Positions 44,443-57,712 of a stretch of 64,000 nucleotides of DNA are shown piece after piece. Both the position numbers and the translations under genes were made by a program. The DNA is from Hoplostethus atlanticus (taxonomy: Eukaryota > Chordata > Actinopteri > Trachichthyiformes > Trachichthyidae): positions 5,982,001 through 6,046,000 of the forward strand of contig JAXDDX010000015.1 of the NCBI GenBank assembly GCA_034670405.1, read 5' to 3'. Within the stretch, counting starts at the first letter, position 1. Every line of letters starts with the position of its first letter. The notes below the pieces were generated by a model. The model was not told the DNA's origin and did no database searches. It saw only the letters and a list, made by a program, of their open reading frames with translations.

Positions 44443-47429
44443 CTCAGCACAGCAGAGCAGGAGAGAGAGAGAGAGAGAAATAGAGGAGAGACAGGAAGGG
44501 AGGGAGGGAGGCTGCAGAATCAGCCTACTGTCCACAGACTGAAAGGGGGGGGGCATACATGAACCCTTTCAGCTGTGAGTGTCTGTGTATTGTTTTGGAG
44601 TGTGTGCAACTGCAGTTTAGCCACGTATGACGACCATCTCAAGCATGTTAGTATGTCAACAAGAGGGGCAGAGGGAGTACGCTGTGGAATTCCAAGGCTA
44701 GTTAGGGGGAAATAATTCTCATCACCGGAGCTAAAAATGAAACGCGTGATGATTCAAACGTCGAGCGGAGACCACCTGGGGGACATTTTGGACCGGTCCA
44801 GAGTGTTGCGTTGATACCTCTCCTGTCTGGAAGCCCAACGATGATGGGGTGAGATGATGAAGGAGAGGCGGTGCCGGGTCCTGCTGGGTCCAGGCTCCGT
44901 CTAATGGAATTGACCAGTTGGCCATGTAAAGGCTGGAGCAACATGCCACCCAGCCAGAGTGGGCTGGAGGGATGCCGCCAGACCGAAACGCCTTGGCGTC
45001 CCAGACTCGCGGCAGATATCAAATGCATGACAAATATCCCATAATTGGATCATTCATCACCTCTGAACACATCTGCTTTGAGTAATGGGAAAACTAATCA
45101 GCAAAAATGGTACAGAGAAGACTCCACGCCTGGCCCCGGGGAAGATTTATGCCGCCACGATTCAGGACTCAAGCCTGTACTTATTGATTGTTTAGTCTAA
45201 ATGCTTTTTCCTTTAATCAAAATAAAGAGTCAAAATGGTGCCATGCCAGTCGGGTGATGAACAGGTGTGATCCAACGGCCTGGAGGGAGGAGGTGGAGGT
45301 GGTTGTTGTGGCTTTGCTCTGCTGGTGAGAGGAAAGTGTTTCCTCACTCTTTTTTTTTTTTTTTTTTCTTTTCTTCTACGTGTCAAAGTTCAACAAGGTT
45401 CAGTAGCGCTTCAAATCCAGCTTTGAGTGGTGAGTGTTCAAAGGGGTTGCGTCACAAGAGCGAGGGACACTTATCCGGTAAATCCTGTCTGAGTAGAAAG
45501 TACAGTTCGCAGGGACTTAGGGGTGGATGTCACACCGTCTGCATACATATGTTCCCTCCGTCCTCCCTGCCGGGCTGCACACCTACAGAATAGTACAAAA
45601 TGGAAGAGCTTGGCTGTGCAGGCGGAGCCAAAATGTCCAGTTACATTAGCGTAGTCGGAGCAGGCGCGGGGATAAACACCCCGAACCCCTTGAGCAACAC
45701 TCCACCGAGAGGACTTCCTCTGCTGCAATTTGAATGTCAATTTATTATTCATCACTGGAAGTGACTTTTTTTCCACGGCGCACTCTCACTTTACAGCCCC
45801 GATAATAACATCTGTGTTCTGCAGTAAAGGGTAAACCCATTTACAGCTTCCTAGTACGGAAAAGGAAATACATATAAGGTGTAAATATCTAATAGGAATG
45901 AATATAAAATATTAAAATGACTAAAAATAGAAATGAATAAAATATAAATAGTAAACAATCCATATTTGTTTTACTGCAACTCCCCTCGTGCGTGCTACTT
46001 GGTACGTCCCTGCTCTGTGTGTCAGTAGGCCGACTGTATAGTATTGTTACTGGTCGAAGTGGATTCCTGCAGCAGCCACGCACAGTGAAAGTCCATGTAA
46101 ACACCATGAACTCAAGGTGACTCTAAAACTAAATTCATGCTTTCAAGTTTTTCTGACGAACTGGTACCAGGCTACGCAAATGCTAGCGCAAATCAATGGG
46201 GTTTGACGCCACTGTTAGCTGGCTAAAGCTAACACCAGCTAGCTAGCTAGTCCTTTTACTCCACGGTTTTAGTTTAACCGGAAAACGTTGATGAATGCAG
46301 TCAAACTCTTCAGTAGAAAACTTTTCTAACACTAACACTATTCATTTTATATTTCCTGTCTGTCTAGAAACACTGCAGAGGTGGCCGGCTAACAACCTCT
46401 CTTATAATTAGGAAATTGGATGTATACCCACAGTACAGGCATTAAGTATTTACCCATTTTTTAAGTACTCTCCTCATCGTGCCTCCGTAAACAAAGACAC
46501 CATTAATTAATATGTCCGGCTTGTTAGAGGAGATGGCTGGAGTTACAGTTTCACTTTTGCACACAAGCTGCATCCAACTTACTTTAATTATTTAAACAAA
46601 ATTCTTGTAAGCCGAGGATTAGCGGTTGGTATCGTGACGACCTTTGCACCTCCTCCACTCCTCCTGCTCCTGTATCACTGGAGCCACACAACAAAGAACC
46701 AGTCATCCGATTCTATAATACGTTTAAGAGCAACACTATAGGAATATTACAGTGATACCAAAAAAAAACATAAAGTACATTAAGGTCAACATCAACTCAC
46801 TATTAAGTACTGCAGTCCTTGTATTTTAGTGATTTCTTGGTTAGAGTGTATCTCGTGTATTGTCCGGCTCCACCCATGTGATTGTTATTATTATGACTCA
46901 GTGTTTTGTCACCCGGTCCTCACTCTCTTCTTTCAGCACTGAAAGTACCTAAAGTGCTCCCAAAGTCTTACGATTGTAATCTGTGATGTCATATTGATGC
47001 ATAGCCTGAAATAGCTCCATTAGCGGCCTGGGAGACTGACTTTGTGGACTCGTACCATGTCTGGCTGTACTTATACATCTAAAGGAAATTTCAATGATAG
47101 CAGGGCTATTAGCTGCGTTCCAGACAATATAGGCGTATCTGGCCCCCAAATCAACCTGGTTACTGTTAGACCCACCTTATACTCTTTTTCTCCCCCCCAA
47201 CTGGCTGTGTAAGGAGCTGTATGCTGGTGTAAAATCACAGATTAGGAGGCAAAGTAGACTCTTCTCTCCCAGTTCTGGCTGTGAAAGATAACCGCTCAGT
47301 AATAGGGACCAAACTACACTAGGGAAATAACATTTTTCCAGGCTGAAATTCAGTGGTATGAACTATTATCATGCTAATAATACTGTGATACTTTACTGAT
47401 CCACATCTCTTTTTACTTGCCCCTCCACC

Positions 47430-47581
47430 TAGGGGGGGGGGTCAGAGGTCAGGGCCAGCTACAGAACAGTGGCCTGGAGCTGGCAGGGCTTCAGCGTCCT
47501 GCTCAAGGACACTCCAGCACAGCCAAAACAGGGACTTGAACCCGGATCCTCAGGCTAAAGGACGGCCTCCCTGCTGCCCTA
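47430..47581 (-). mobile_element. tRNA-derived SINE, minus strand
   Basis: Reading the minus strand: a tRNA-like head with B box ggatccgggttcaagtccc (about 47527-47545), then gtgtccttgagcaggacgct and agccctgccagctcca, then ctgtagctggccctgacctc and a C run. Shares its core with 12786-13060. Confidence 0.7.
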
Positions 47582-48629
47582 AGTATATCCTCCCATTAAG
47601 TATAGCGTGCTGTCGTAAGCCAAGGCAATGCTCTCTCGGAGCAGCCATAGTGTAATGGACACTGCAAGCCGATACCTGAGTGACCAACAGACACATGACT
47701 ACAATGTAAACAAAAAGTGGAGGAGCGAGTCGGCCCCGTGGATACTGTAAATATATTCTCAGCTCAGAATACAGAGCGGTCGCTTTCTGTCCTGATACCA
47801 GCCGGTACATACTGCAAAAACATACAACATCTGACTGATGAACTTTACCAGTTTTATTTGATTGAGGAATCATAGTTCAGCCGTTAGATATTGCAAACTT
47901 AAAGAACACAAAACGGCAACTGAAAAAAAGTCACAATTTACTGTGAAGACATAGCGGTTGCATGTCCATATGAAATGCAGTGCAGTGGACAAGCCTAGTT
48001 ATGGACACAGCCAGACTCAAATTTGTTCCGGCTAAATATTTGATTTTGATTTCACATTACGCGAGACAAGCACTTCAGGAAGCAACCGGATGGATAGGAT
48101 GAGATGATTTTGTAGGTTGAGGCTCGTTAGTTACAGAATTAAAAGTGTAATTAATTGTACGTCCACATTTTCACTCGGCTGGCGCTCCTAACCGGAGTGA
48201 CTCACGCCGGGTGCAACAGTAGAATCATCTTAAAACTCCTGGATCATCAAAATGACGCGCGACCAAAAACAAGGAGTGCAAAGGTCAGGAGCCTTGGAGC
48301 CCGTAGCGTGGTCCTGTCACCACAAACTGAAATGAAAACCGCCTGCTGATGCACTCCAGTATATTCCTGTAGTAGGTACCCTGCTCTATAGGGTACATAC
48401 ATCCTCTCAAATGCATGTTGGGCGAGCCAACGCTGTTGTTTAACTGTTGACTCGCTCCGTGGCTAAAACTCACTTTAAGCCTCAACACTTAACTGGAGAG
48501 CGTTTGGAGGGGGGCTGCCAGTGGCTCGCTGTCCCTTTAAATAACTTTAAGACCTTTTTTTCTCTTCTCTACCTCCCTCCTCCGAGGTTTATCACACTGT
48601 GACTCTTCTCTTTCTTTCCTCCTTCCTTG

Positions 48630-48641
<12 letters not shown>

Positions 48642-48676
<35 letters not shown>
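48642..48676. repeat. (CT)n(CA)17 microsatellite
   Basis: CA repeat preceded by a short CT run. Confidence 0.95.
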
Positions 48677-48677
<1 letters not shown>

Positions 48678-51516
48678 AATGCTGTCTGCATGTGTGGCTG
48701 GCAACTACAAAGCAGTTAACCAAGCATCTCCTGGCTCTGTGCAGAGAGAATAAGACACTCTCATTACTGCCCTTAAAAAGCTCTTGCCCTCGCAAAACCC
48801 ACTGCAGACCCGGGAAAGTCGCAGCAAAGACTCGAGGAGTTAAAGGTTACTTTTCCCTTACAAGTCAATTCTGTGTGGTGTGTGTGCGTGCCTGTCTGTG
48901 GTTGATGGTTTTCTGCCCTTCCCCTCCCCTCCCCATTCCCCTTTCCTGTTCCTCTTTAATGTCACAGGGCTGGCTCATATGACCTTGAGCGGCAGCGTTG
49001 GCACGGCAAGAGCGAGAGCTGCCTCGCCTGCGGGCGCCCTTGAACTGGATCTGCAAGACAAAAAAAACCTTCACGCGGCCTGATAGACATCTCAGACCCC
49101 CACGCTCCACCACCCCACCCTCCCTTCTTTCTCCCCAGCTCTTTTATTCAATCTACGCCACTCCTTATCTGTTCCCCCTGGTGGGAAGAGATTTATCAGG
49201 ATGCTGTATCTTTAACCTCTCTATCAGACTGAGATAGAGACAGAATTTCAAAATGTCTGACCGGCCTGTGTGGATTTATTTTTAAACCTCCTCCTCCATG
49301 TTCAAGCCCCATGCCATTTCAGGAAGAGAAGGAGGGGGGGGGGGAGACATTTTGGAATACACCTGTGTGATGAGATGGCTGTCCACCCTCGAGGTGTTGT
49401 TTACGTACAAGGAAATTCCAGCCTGTTTTTCCTCCCTGCTCTGCTCCGCTCTGAGCCACTGGCACACAGTGACCTGGACCTTCAAAACAAAAGTCCCAGT
49501 ATCTGTTCCAAGGATGAGTGTTGGCTTACTGGGCCAATCGAGTTCTCTGAGCCTTGGAGAGGGGCGGCGGCCTCAGAACCAGTGTTTTGACAGGTTGATG
49601 ATGACCTGCCGGGTCCCGATGAAGAGCTCTGATCTACCTACGTAAACACCGCGGTCCGTAGTCCAAAGTCTGGCTTTCTGCTGTCAAACGCATCAGAACT
49701 GAGCAGAGTCTGCTGTAAAGGCACAACGACGTTTTCTTTTTTTATCAGCATGCAAATATTGCAGCACCCTCCCTCCGACTATGATTCAGGCCACCAAGGT
49801 TCAAGCAATAAAGTAAATATTAGCATTGCACTGTTAGCAGCAACGTGTTGAAGACATGAGCTGTGTGAAAATTCATAATAGATGTTGTGTTTTTACAAGG
49901 CGCACACACACACTACTGTGGGGTGTGTGTGTGTGTGTGTGTGTAGCGGCTTGCATGGTGGGGGAAGAAACAGAGACAGGCCTAGCCCCCCTACCAGTTC
50001 TCTTCATGCCTGACCTTTCAGAACTGTAATGTTATCACATGTCATACGCAGGCCTGCTGGAAACCATCTGCTAAAGGCGCTGTGGTGGCTCCAAAAAAAA
50101 CAAAAAAACAACACACAACACACACACACACACACAGCACTGGCTGAAGTGGCCGAGTACTGGTTCTGACTGGTTTACTGCTCAGCATGTCTCACCTTCA
50201 CACACACACACAAACACACACACACACACACACACAGACGGACGGTGACATGCAAACGCCCCCTCAGAGACTGTTGTTGAGGGACGCGAGCCAGGAGCAG
50301 TCTCTTCAATTAGCGTTAAGGGGCTTTCGCGCAGAGACGTGAAGTTCTGGGGCTAAGAATAACATTAGACAGGTCTGCTGCCCGACAGTGGCGAAGGCTG
50401 TGGAGCCGCGGCCACTGAGGAGAGCCTGGCGTCTGTTCTAACCGGAGCCTTGATGCTAATCCGATCCCCCGCCACGTTTAGCCCCACCTCGGGATATTAT
50501 GTTATGTTTGCTAGTGTGACACCTTGGCTAATAAGGTTGCTTTTACAGAGAGCGAAACCAATCTGATTACCGTTAGCCAGGGCTGATATAGGAGGGGGAA
50601 AGAGGCTAACGCTAACGAAGCCCTGCGTTCATTTGCTGTGAAATCCCTCCCATCAAAAAAAAAAAAAAAAAAAAAGTTGTTTTCCTATCGGGGAGATGGG
50701 TGTGCTGAAATATTAACAGGCCCCCGCCACAGATCCCTCCCAGTAAAGCCAAAAAAGCAAGACTCGGGTGTGGAGGCACCACAGTGCCCTGCGAGATTCA
50801 TTACAGGCGGATTTGTTCCACATAGTGAAATATGAGTGAGCTCCACTGTCTGACAATCGCATCCCTCCATAAGCAGCCCCCGATACAACAATAAGCTGGT
50901 TTTCTGTCCTGGAGGCTCCTGGCTCACGACAACAGCCGCGGCAATTATTTTGCAGAGGAGGAGCTCGAGCCCAGTGTTTATCTCCCGCCTGGGTCTGTCT
51001 GAGACACAAAGGGTATAAAACAACCAGCGACAGCACAGGGCCGCGCAAAATCAATATCAAAAATATATAATTTCTTCCCCCGGGGGGCTTGAAGGTAATA
51101 TGCCAGGAAGCAACACGGGGCGAAACATTACTCGCCCTACGTCACCGACCTTCCTAATTTAGCCACTGAAATCGGGGGTTGCCTTGCATGTACTTTTAGT
51201 TTACACAGCATGTATATATATATATATATATAATACATATAGACATGGTAGTCCACTAGCAGGTAGCCAAGTTAGAACAAGAAAAATAAATTGGTGCTCA
51301 GTATCTTCTAATAGGTCGCGCGAGCAAATGATCCGTTCGTCCATGTGGGGCTCTGGCACCGACGGCATGCGAAGCGATCAACGCAGCTGAATAAGCATCT
51401 GCATTGCTCATTTCTAAACCACAGTTGAACTTGGTACAGTAAATAACCTGACCTGAATAAAGTGGAGCAAATCTGGAAGAAAGCGGGGCTATATTTAGAT
51501 TATAGCAAACCCGTGT

Positions 51517-51551
<35 letters not shown>

Positions 51552-51713
51552 GTGAAAAGATCCGTTACTTAAAAGCCGCGTGTGTGGCTCGGGCTTTGAG
51601 CTTGTCAGGTCTGACTGCAGTAATCAAACGCTATTACTGGAGACGGAGAGGGGAAGAGAGGAACTTATAGGAGGTGGCAGTGCTTTCATAGGCTCCTGCG
51701 CTACTGTAAGGCT

Positions 51714-51720
<7 letters not shown>

Positions 51721-51765
<45 letters not shown>
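51721..51765. repeat. (GT)22 microsatellite
   Basis: Uninterrupted GT dinucleotides. Confidence 0.95.
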
Positions 51766-51766
<1 letters not shown>

Positions 51767-52128
51767 TGTGTGGGGCTGGGGAGTGAGGAGAGACCTCAGT
51801 GCTCAGCTTGGGGCGTATAATCTATGGTTCATTTGCAGCTTTTCTCCCCAGTATGACAAGCCGTTTACAAGACGTAGCCTCTGCCGCTGACCCAGTTCTG
51901 AGTGGCTGCGTCTCGCGACAGGGCCCTGCCTTCCCATCAGGCCCTGCTCCTCGTCTAACTGACGATAACTCCGCCACCCTCTGCCTCCGTGAACTGTGGG
52001 AAAAAAAGAAAAAAAAAAAATAGGTCGCCCTGACCCACTTTTCTTTCTTTCTTTTTTTTTTTTTTTCTTCTTCCCTCCCCAAGATCGTGCGAGGAGTTCT
52101 GCAGAGCATGATCGAGGGAGACAGTAGA

Positions 52129-52131
<3 letters not shown>

Positions 52132-52179
<48 letters not shown>
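52132..52179. repeat. (GA)23 microsatellite
   Basis: GA repeat flanked by A/T homopolymer runs. Confidence 0.95.
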
Positions 52180-52181
<2 letters not shown>

Positions 52182-52366
52182 AACAAAGGAAGAAAAGAAA
52201 AGAAATAAAAAAAAAAAAAACAAGACAGGCTCGGAGACTATTCTGATGAACCCCCGCATTTTGGCATTGGATTCCTGGGGCCTTAGAAATAGAGGCGGCC
52301 CTTATTCTGCTGGCAATGTATGTATGGCAAACAGCCCCGAGGCTAAACACCCATCTAGGGGCTTCA

Positions 52367-52367
<1 letters not shown>

Positions 52368-52422
<55 letters not shown>
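52368..52422. repeat. (CA)27 microsatellite
   Basis: Uninterrupted CA dinucleotides. Confidence 0.95.
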
Positions 52423-52424
<2 letters not shown>

Positions 52425-53658
52425 CTCCTCTCAGGTGGCGATTACCTCATTTGTTACTCCGAATGGGCCCCTCTGCCTTATTTAAACACAGACATACACA
52501 CTGCTTTTTTGCAGTCATTCAACACCCGCGAAGGTATGACATGCCATGCAGTCAGAAAAATCCGGAGCGTTTCGAGGCCCGGGGCTAGCTGAGGCGGAGC
52601 GGCCCCTGACGCCCGGTTAGCGTGACACCGGCCCCTGTGAATTCCACTGCGTAGGTTGGGGACGGCTCGCCATGCATCTCCGATCACGCATGGCGCTCTC
52701 ATGCGAACCCTCCTTTCATTAAGCTGTGCTCACTCGTGCATCGCCTCTGTAATCCCTCCGTACATTAGCTCTCGACGGCTGGCACGTTCTCCCGACAGCG
52801 GCGGAGAGTTGCGTCCATTTCTAAAACGCGATAGATTGTGTTCCTCACGATTATGTGTATCAGGGGGCGGAGGCCTGTTGGGCAACACCCAGTCGACGCA
52901 CCCTGCAAAACGCCTCGTGCTAACCGGAAATTGCTCACGTGTTGCTTAGCAGCTTTTGTTTAGCTACTGTTTAAGAGCTACACTGCTAGGCGGAAGAGTA
53001 ACAATTAAAAAGACTTATCGATGAAAATGTGCGCTCGTTCTTAGGTATGGTGCCTTAAAAGCAATAAGCCACTTGATGCTGCTGGTGCTTTAGCGATTTT
53101 ATAGTTCGTTTCAAGCCTCACAACACCTCTTAGCTGGTTTAAAATCACTATAAAACACAGCCTGACTCGGTTCAACCATTTGTATCCCCATGTAAAGTTA
53201 AAAAGTGGCTGACCACTTGTTGACAGGCGGTCAAACAGACGCGTCCAGAGTTTGGTTCCCTGTACATTAGCGCGCCTTATGTTAGCACCCCAGTGTGTGC
53301 CCATACAGGAGCATTAGTCCCACCAGATGCTAGCTACTCCATGTGGCTGCGTGTGTACTCATTTGCAACAGCCATTGCTTGACACCACGCTCTTTTAAAA
53401 AAAACAAAAAAACAACAAAAAAACAAACAAACAGGAGGGCTGACCCACCGCTAAACTCTCACCAGCCGAGTGCTAAGCCTCTGCGTGCTAATGGTGACCT
53501 AGTGCACACAGGCATGTCGGTGCCTCAGAGACGAGTCATGAAGCCCGCTGCTCCACTTTCCTCTGATGCCAGACACGCTTCAAAAAAAAAAAGAAAGAAA
53601 AAAAAAAAAAGATGGAGCTGTGCGTAGGCTTAGACGTGTGAAGAACAGAAAACATGGC

Positions 53659-53662
<4 letters not shown>

Positions 53663-53700
<38 letters not shown>
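53663..53700. repeat. (GA)19 microsatellite
   Basis: Uninterrupted GA dinucleotides. Confidence 0.95.
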
Positions 53701-53703
<3 letters not shown>

Positions 53704-54828
53704 TGGCCGTTTGGAAAAAGCAGAATAGGGTGTCAGATCTCTGTATTTGGTGGGGGCTGGTGGAGGTTCCAGTTCCTGTTAGGGGGGTGGATGTAGGTCA
53801 AGCCCTGCCTCCTCATAAGCACCAAGGTCAACGCTGAATGGAAGGGCAGGTGGCTTAGAGAGAAAGAGGCCCTGGATAAACCACATTCATCTGGCTGTTG
53901 TACCAGAGCCAGCACTGGCCCCAGACGTGTAAACACAGTTACACAAGCACACAGCTCCTCTGTGCTAACCTAGGTGTGTGTATCTGTGTGTGCGTGGGTG
54001 TGTTTGTGTGGGTGCATGCAGAAGGAGATCACACGGGTTACACAAGCTCTGCTTTCATTACTTTTTATAACCCAAATTAGACTTAAATCAACAATACTTG
54101 AGCCCGCTTCGTGACACTTCTAAACTGTACAAGCTGTGGGTTGTAGGGGCCCGACCCATTAGGCAAGTTAGGCACCTGCCACCCCGATTTTTCTATCCAT
54201 CTTATCTATCTACAACGCCGCAATTAGATCATTACATTTTCACATTACGCACGGGTCCCAATCCTGCCCCCCCCGCTTTTTAGTCCAACTGCTCGCACAG
54301 TCACTGAGTAGGCGGGCAACGAGAACACGAAGCACCCGAACGGAAATGTGGAGCGCTGGAGATTTTGGATGGCTAACACTCAAACGTGTGCGGGGAAAAC
54401 GGAGGAAAACATCTCCCCAACTGAAGCAGGAAACCCTAGCCAATGTGTTGCTGAAGGACTGAACTGTGTAGTTGGCGTGTTGGTGCCTGCGGCTACTGAA
54501 GTAGCGCTACGTAGCAAGCTAGCCAGCTAGCTAGCTCTAGCTCTGTAAGGAGCTACTCAGCTAACGTTCCCTCTCCAGGTTTGCCTGTGTGGTTATTCAT
54601 CTAATAGCTGCTACTAGCACACAACGTTAGGTAGGCTGTTCTCATTCAGTTACTTTTGTCACCAATTAGTCATCTAAAAAGCTCTCAGATGAAGTAACCG
54701 AGGCAAAGTCCAATAGGAAATGATTTAGGAGCGCCAGGCTTTCATTAAACTCTGGCTTGATTCTATCAGTCATTTTATTTGACAGCTAGCGAATCTATCT
54801 TTTACGTTTGAGGATTTGTACGTGTTTT

Positions 54829-55172
54829 CATATCAGATCAGGAGGTCAGAGAGCGGGGAGGTGAAGAGAGCATTAGTTAGTGGCCATTTGATGAAGTTGT
54901 AGTGTAGGCCTCCTCCTTGCACTGTATATTTTATAGATGATTTAAAGTTTGACGCCTGCTTTTTTTTTTTCTCATATCAGATCCGAGATGATAGCAGGAA
55001 GGGACGGAGGCAGGCAAAGCAGAGGTAGGATGCCGGAGAGAGAGAGAGGGGAGGTTAACAAAAATCCAATGTTGATTCAGTTAGTGGCCATTTGATAACA
55101 TCGTTGTGTAAGGCCTTCTCCTTGCACTAGAGGCATTGAGGTAAATGTACTCTACAGCTGATTTAAAGTCTG
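54829..55172. repeat. imperfect tandem duplication, period about 203 nt
   Basis: Two copies of a block in the same order: tcatatcagatc, a G/A-rich piece, gttagtggccatttgat, gtgta..ggcc, ctccttgcact, gatttaaagt. The first core is at 54875-54956 and the second at 55078-55170. Not a microsatellite; function unknown. Confidence 0.7.
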
Positions 55173-57372
55173 ATCATTCCTCAGCTTTATAAGGCTTGTA
55201 AGACGATACAGACAAATTGTTGTACAACACAGTTTTTTTGTGCTCAAAAGATGTGTGCGGTTATATAATGTTGAAAAACAAAAGGAAACCCCCCTCCAAG
55301 ACGGGCAGAAGTATTTCTGACATGAATGGAAAACACATACTGCACATACCAGGAGAAAACACCTGACACTGATTGACATCTAAAATGGAAATGTCTCTGA
55401 AGCATGAAACCCAATCACAGTCCATTAACAATCAGATACCTATTATCACAGTACATAAGCCAGCAACACACATGGAAATATATTTAGAACGGCAGGAAAT
55501 TGACTTCTGCTTGCAAAAATGTGTGTTGCTCAATGGGGCGAGCGTTACCCTAGCAGAGCCCCACTGGGGCCAGCCATGCTAAAAACGTTTGCACTCATGG
55601 TACTATAAAGCACTATGGATAATAGTGTCCACCGAGTGGCATATACTATGCTGTAGGAACCAAAAAAAACATTATTTATCCATTTGAACTTGGTTGTGCT
55701 GGTAAAGTCTTATGTCTAAAAACAGTGCGACAAAATACATGGATTACAAGACCTTGAATGAATATGTCATATTTCTCTGGGCAAATGATTGGTCAGTCAA
55801 CTAGTTTCATTACAGAGGGAGAATATGGGGAAAAAAACATGCGATGACCTGCTTCTAATAACATCGCAATGAGATGAGAAGCACAGAAATTCAATCTTCT
55901 GTGACACTTGGCTTCACGAAGAGCGAAGAGACGGTGCATCTTTGTGAAAACTAGACTTTGCTTATCCGTTTATTTGACTGAGACCTTACATGCAGCCTTG
56001 ATGCCTTTCGTGTTACGAGGTTATGCTGGTATCAATGGGTAGGATAGCGTCACCGCTCAGACGTTTCTTATGATTATCTGGAGCTTAGAACTTGCAGTGG
56101 TTTCACCGACAACAACTGTGGGCCAATTTTCCTAATTCAAAAAAAGAAACTGACATTTCTTTCGCCATGTTTGATTCTTTCAGCATTTTGATGTCGCAAA
56201 GCGTTGCGAAGCCACAAATTACAGTGAATAAAATTAGGGGTATACTGTATTGTTCCTCTCTCCTCTCTCCTCACATGCTACAACAAGCCTGAATTCACTG
56301 ACATTTACCGTGGCTGCTCCACAGACAGGAAACAGCTACTGCAGCTGTTCTTAGCACTGACAGAAATATACACACATGAGGACGTGGATTTAAGGTATAT
56401 GATGCTACTAAGAAAAACCCAAACACGGGGCCAGTTTATTGAGTACAACTCTTTACATGATAAGACATGATATCAGAAATTAAGAAAGTTGCTGTCAGGA
56501 TTAAACGAATAAAGAGACCAAACATCACAAAATATTTTTCAGCTTCACAGCAAACAAAGACATTTTCTGGTCTAAACATTGTATTAAAATGGCCTGCAAC
56601 TACTATAAATAACCAAGGAAGCTGGAGGAAACAGTACCTCCCATTGACTGTCCAAAAACACCAACTACACTGGAAGATACTCTGAACAAAAGTGAGAAAT
56701 TACATCTTCATCTAATGATTTCCCTCTTTGTGGAAACGCCGGGCTGTGGATGTGTCAATGTGGTGTTAACAAAAAGGGGGCCCGAGATCCTTATTTACCC
56801 AGCCATATGGTAAACATATCCAGGGGGCAGAAATGTTAATATACTAGCATAAAAATACACTGAGGCAGAGAGACACCAGTGTGCTCTAAAGTGAGCCAGT
56901 GAGCCAGCGTGGTTTTAACAGTGGGGCAGCTGTAGGGAGTGAGTGAAGGCAACTGCAATAACACGAATGCAAGCAGCCAGCTCACTCTGGACATGAATCA
57001 CTCTGGCCGTGAACCGACCTTTCCCTGACATATGCCTGGTATCAGTGATTGAGAGTTGAGATGATGACTAAACCCGCTCAGTTAGCCACCACAATGAAAA
57101 CAGGGTGGAACTTGTAGCCCTGCCGTGGCCAAATTCGGATCAGCGGAGCCACGCAGCTCGCTCTGACACGACCTCGACCCCGCTTGACCTTGGGGGGGTG
57201 ATTACCCAATTGGATGACGGCTTGCCTGTGGCTAGTGTACCCACCCCCTTCTCCTGCCCTCTTAGACATACAAGGTTGGGAGAGAGGGGGTAGGGGGTGA
57301 GGTGGGGTGAGCGGTGTCACATGATTGGATCTCCTTCTGGAGAGTTACTTAAAAAAGGCCTCCTCAGCAATC

Positions 57373-57384
57373 AGGTCAAGGTCA
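57373..57384 (+). promoter_or_regulatory. DR0 nuclear receptor site
   Basis: AGGTCAAGGTCA: two AGGTCA half-sites with no spacer (the GCNF/NR6A1 type), also containing TCAAGGTCA. Confidence 0.5.
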
Positions 57385-57604
57385 TGCTCTAGCCTTAACA
57401 CCAAAGAGAAAGAGTGTGAGAGAGGACAGGATAGGCGGTGCAGAAAGAGATAAGAAGTGACAAGCTACTCGGTCCCGGGTCCTTGACAACTTGAAAACAC
57501 ACGCTACCATTCTATTAACTGTATTAATCTTCCTGCTTAGTGGACACTTTTATTCAATGTCACTTAGGCGATTATCACTCGTGCACATCTCTTTTCCATT
57601 TCTG

Positions 57605-57712
57605 CAGCTGGATATTTACTGGAGGAATCCAGGTTAATTGCCTTTGCTCAAGGGCAGAGGGGTGAGCGGAGTATGAGCCAGCAGTCTTCTGGTCACCAGT
57701 CCATTTTCCCTA
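57605..57712 (+). repeat. fish interspersed repeat fragment
   Basis: Contains cagctggatatttactggag, ttgcctttgctcaagggcag and cttctggtcaccagtcc, the diagnostic run of a common teleost repeat (the 3' portion of the cttatccagagcg family). Confidence 0.55.

Larger units (their letters stand above)
41311..54828. other. nrip1 upstream DNA, middle part
   Basis: No coding exon recognised. Dominated by microsatellites between 42.8 and 53.7 kb, G-rich tracts near 43.6 kb, C/T-rich DNA at 44.0-44.25 kb, the SINE at 47.4 kb, and a TA run near 51210-51231. Confidence 0.5.

Noticed and set aside
3359-53700. CRISPR-like arrays
   Set aside because: All tandem repetition here is dinucleotide microsatellite; there are no spaced direct repeats with unique spacers and the DNA is eukaryotic.
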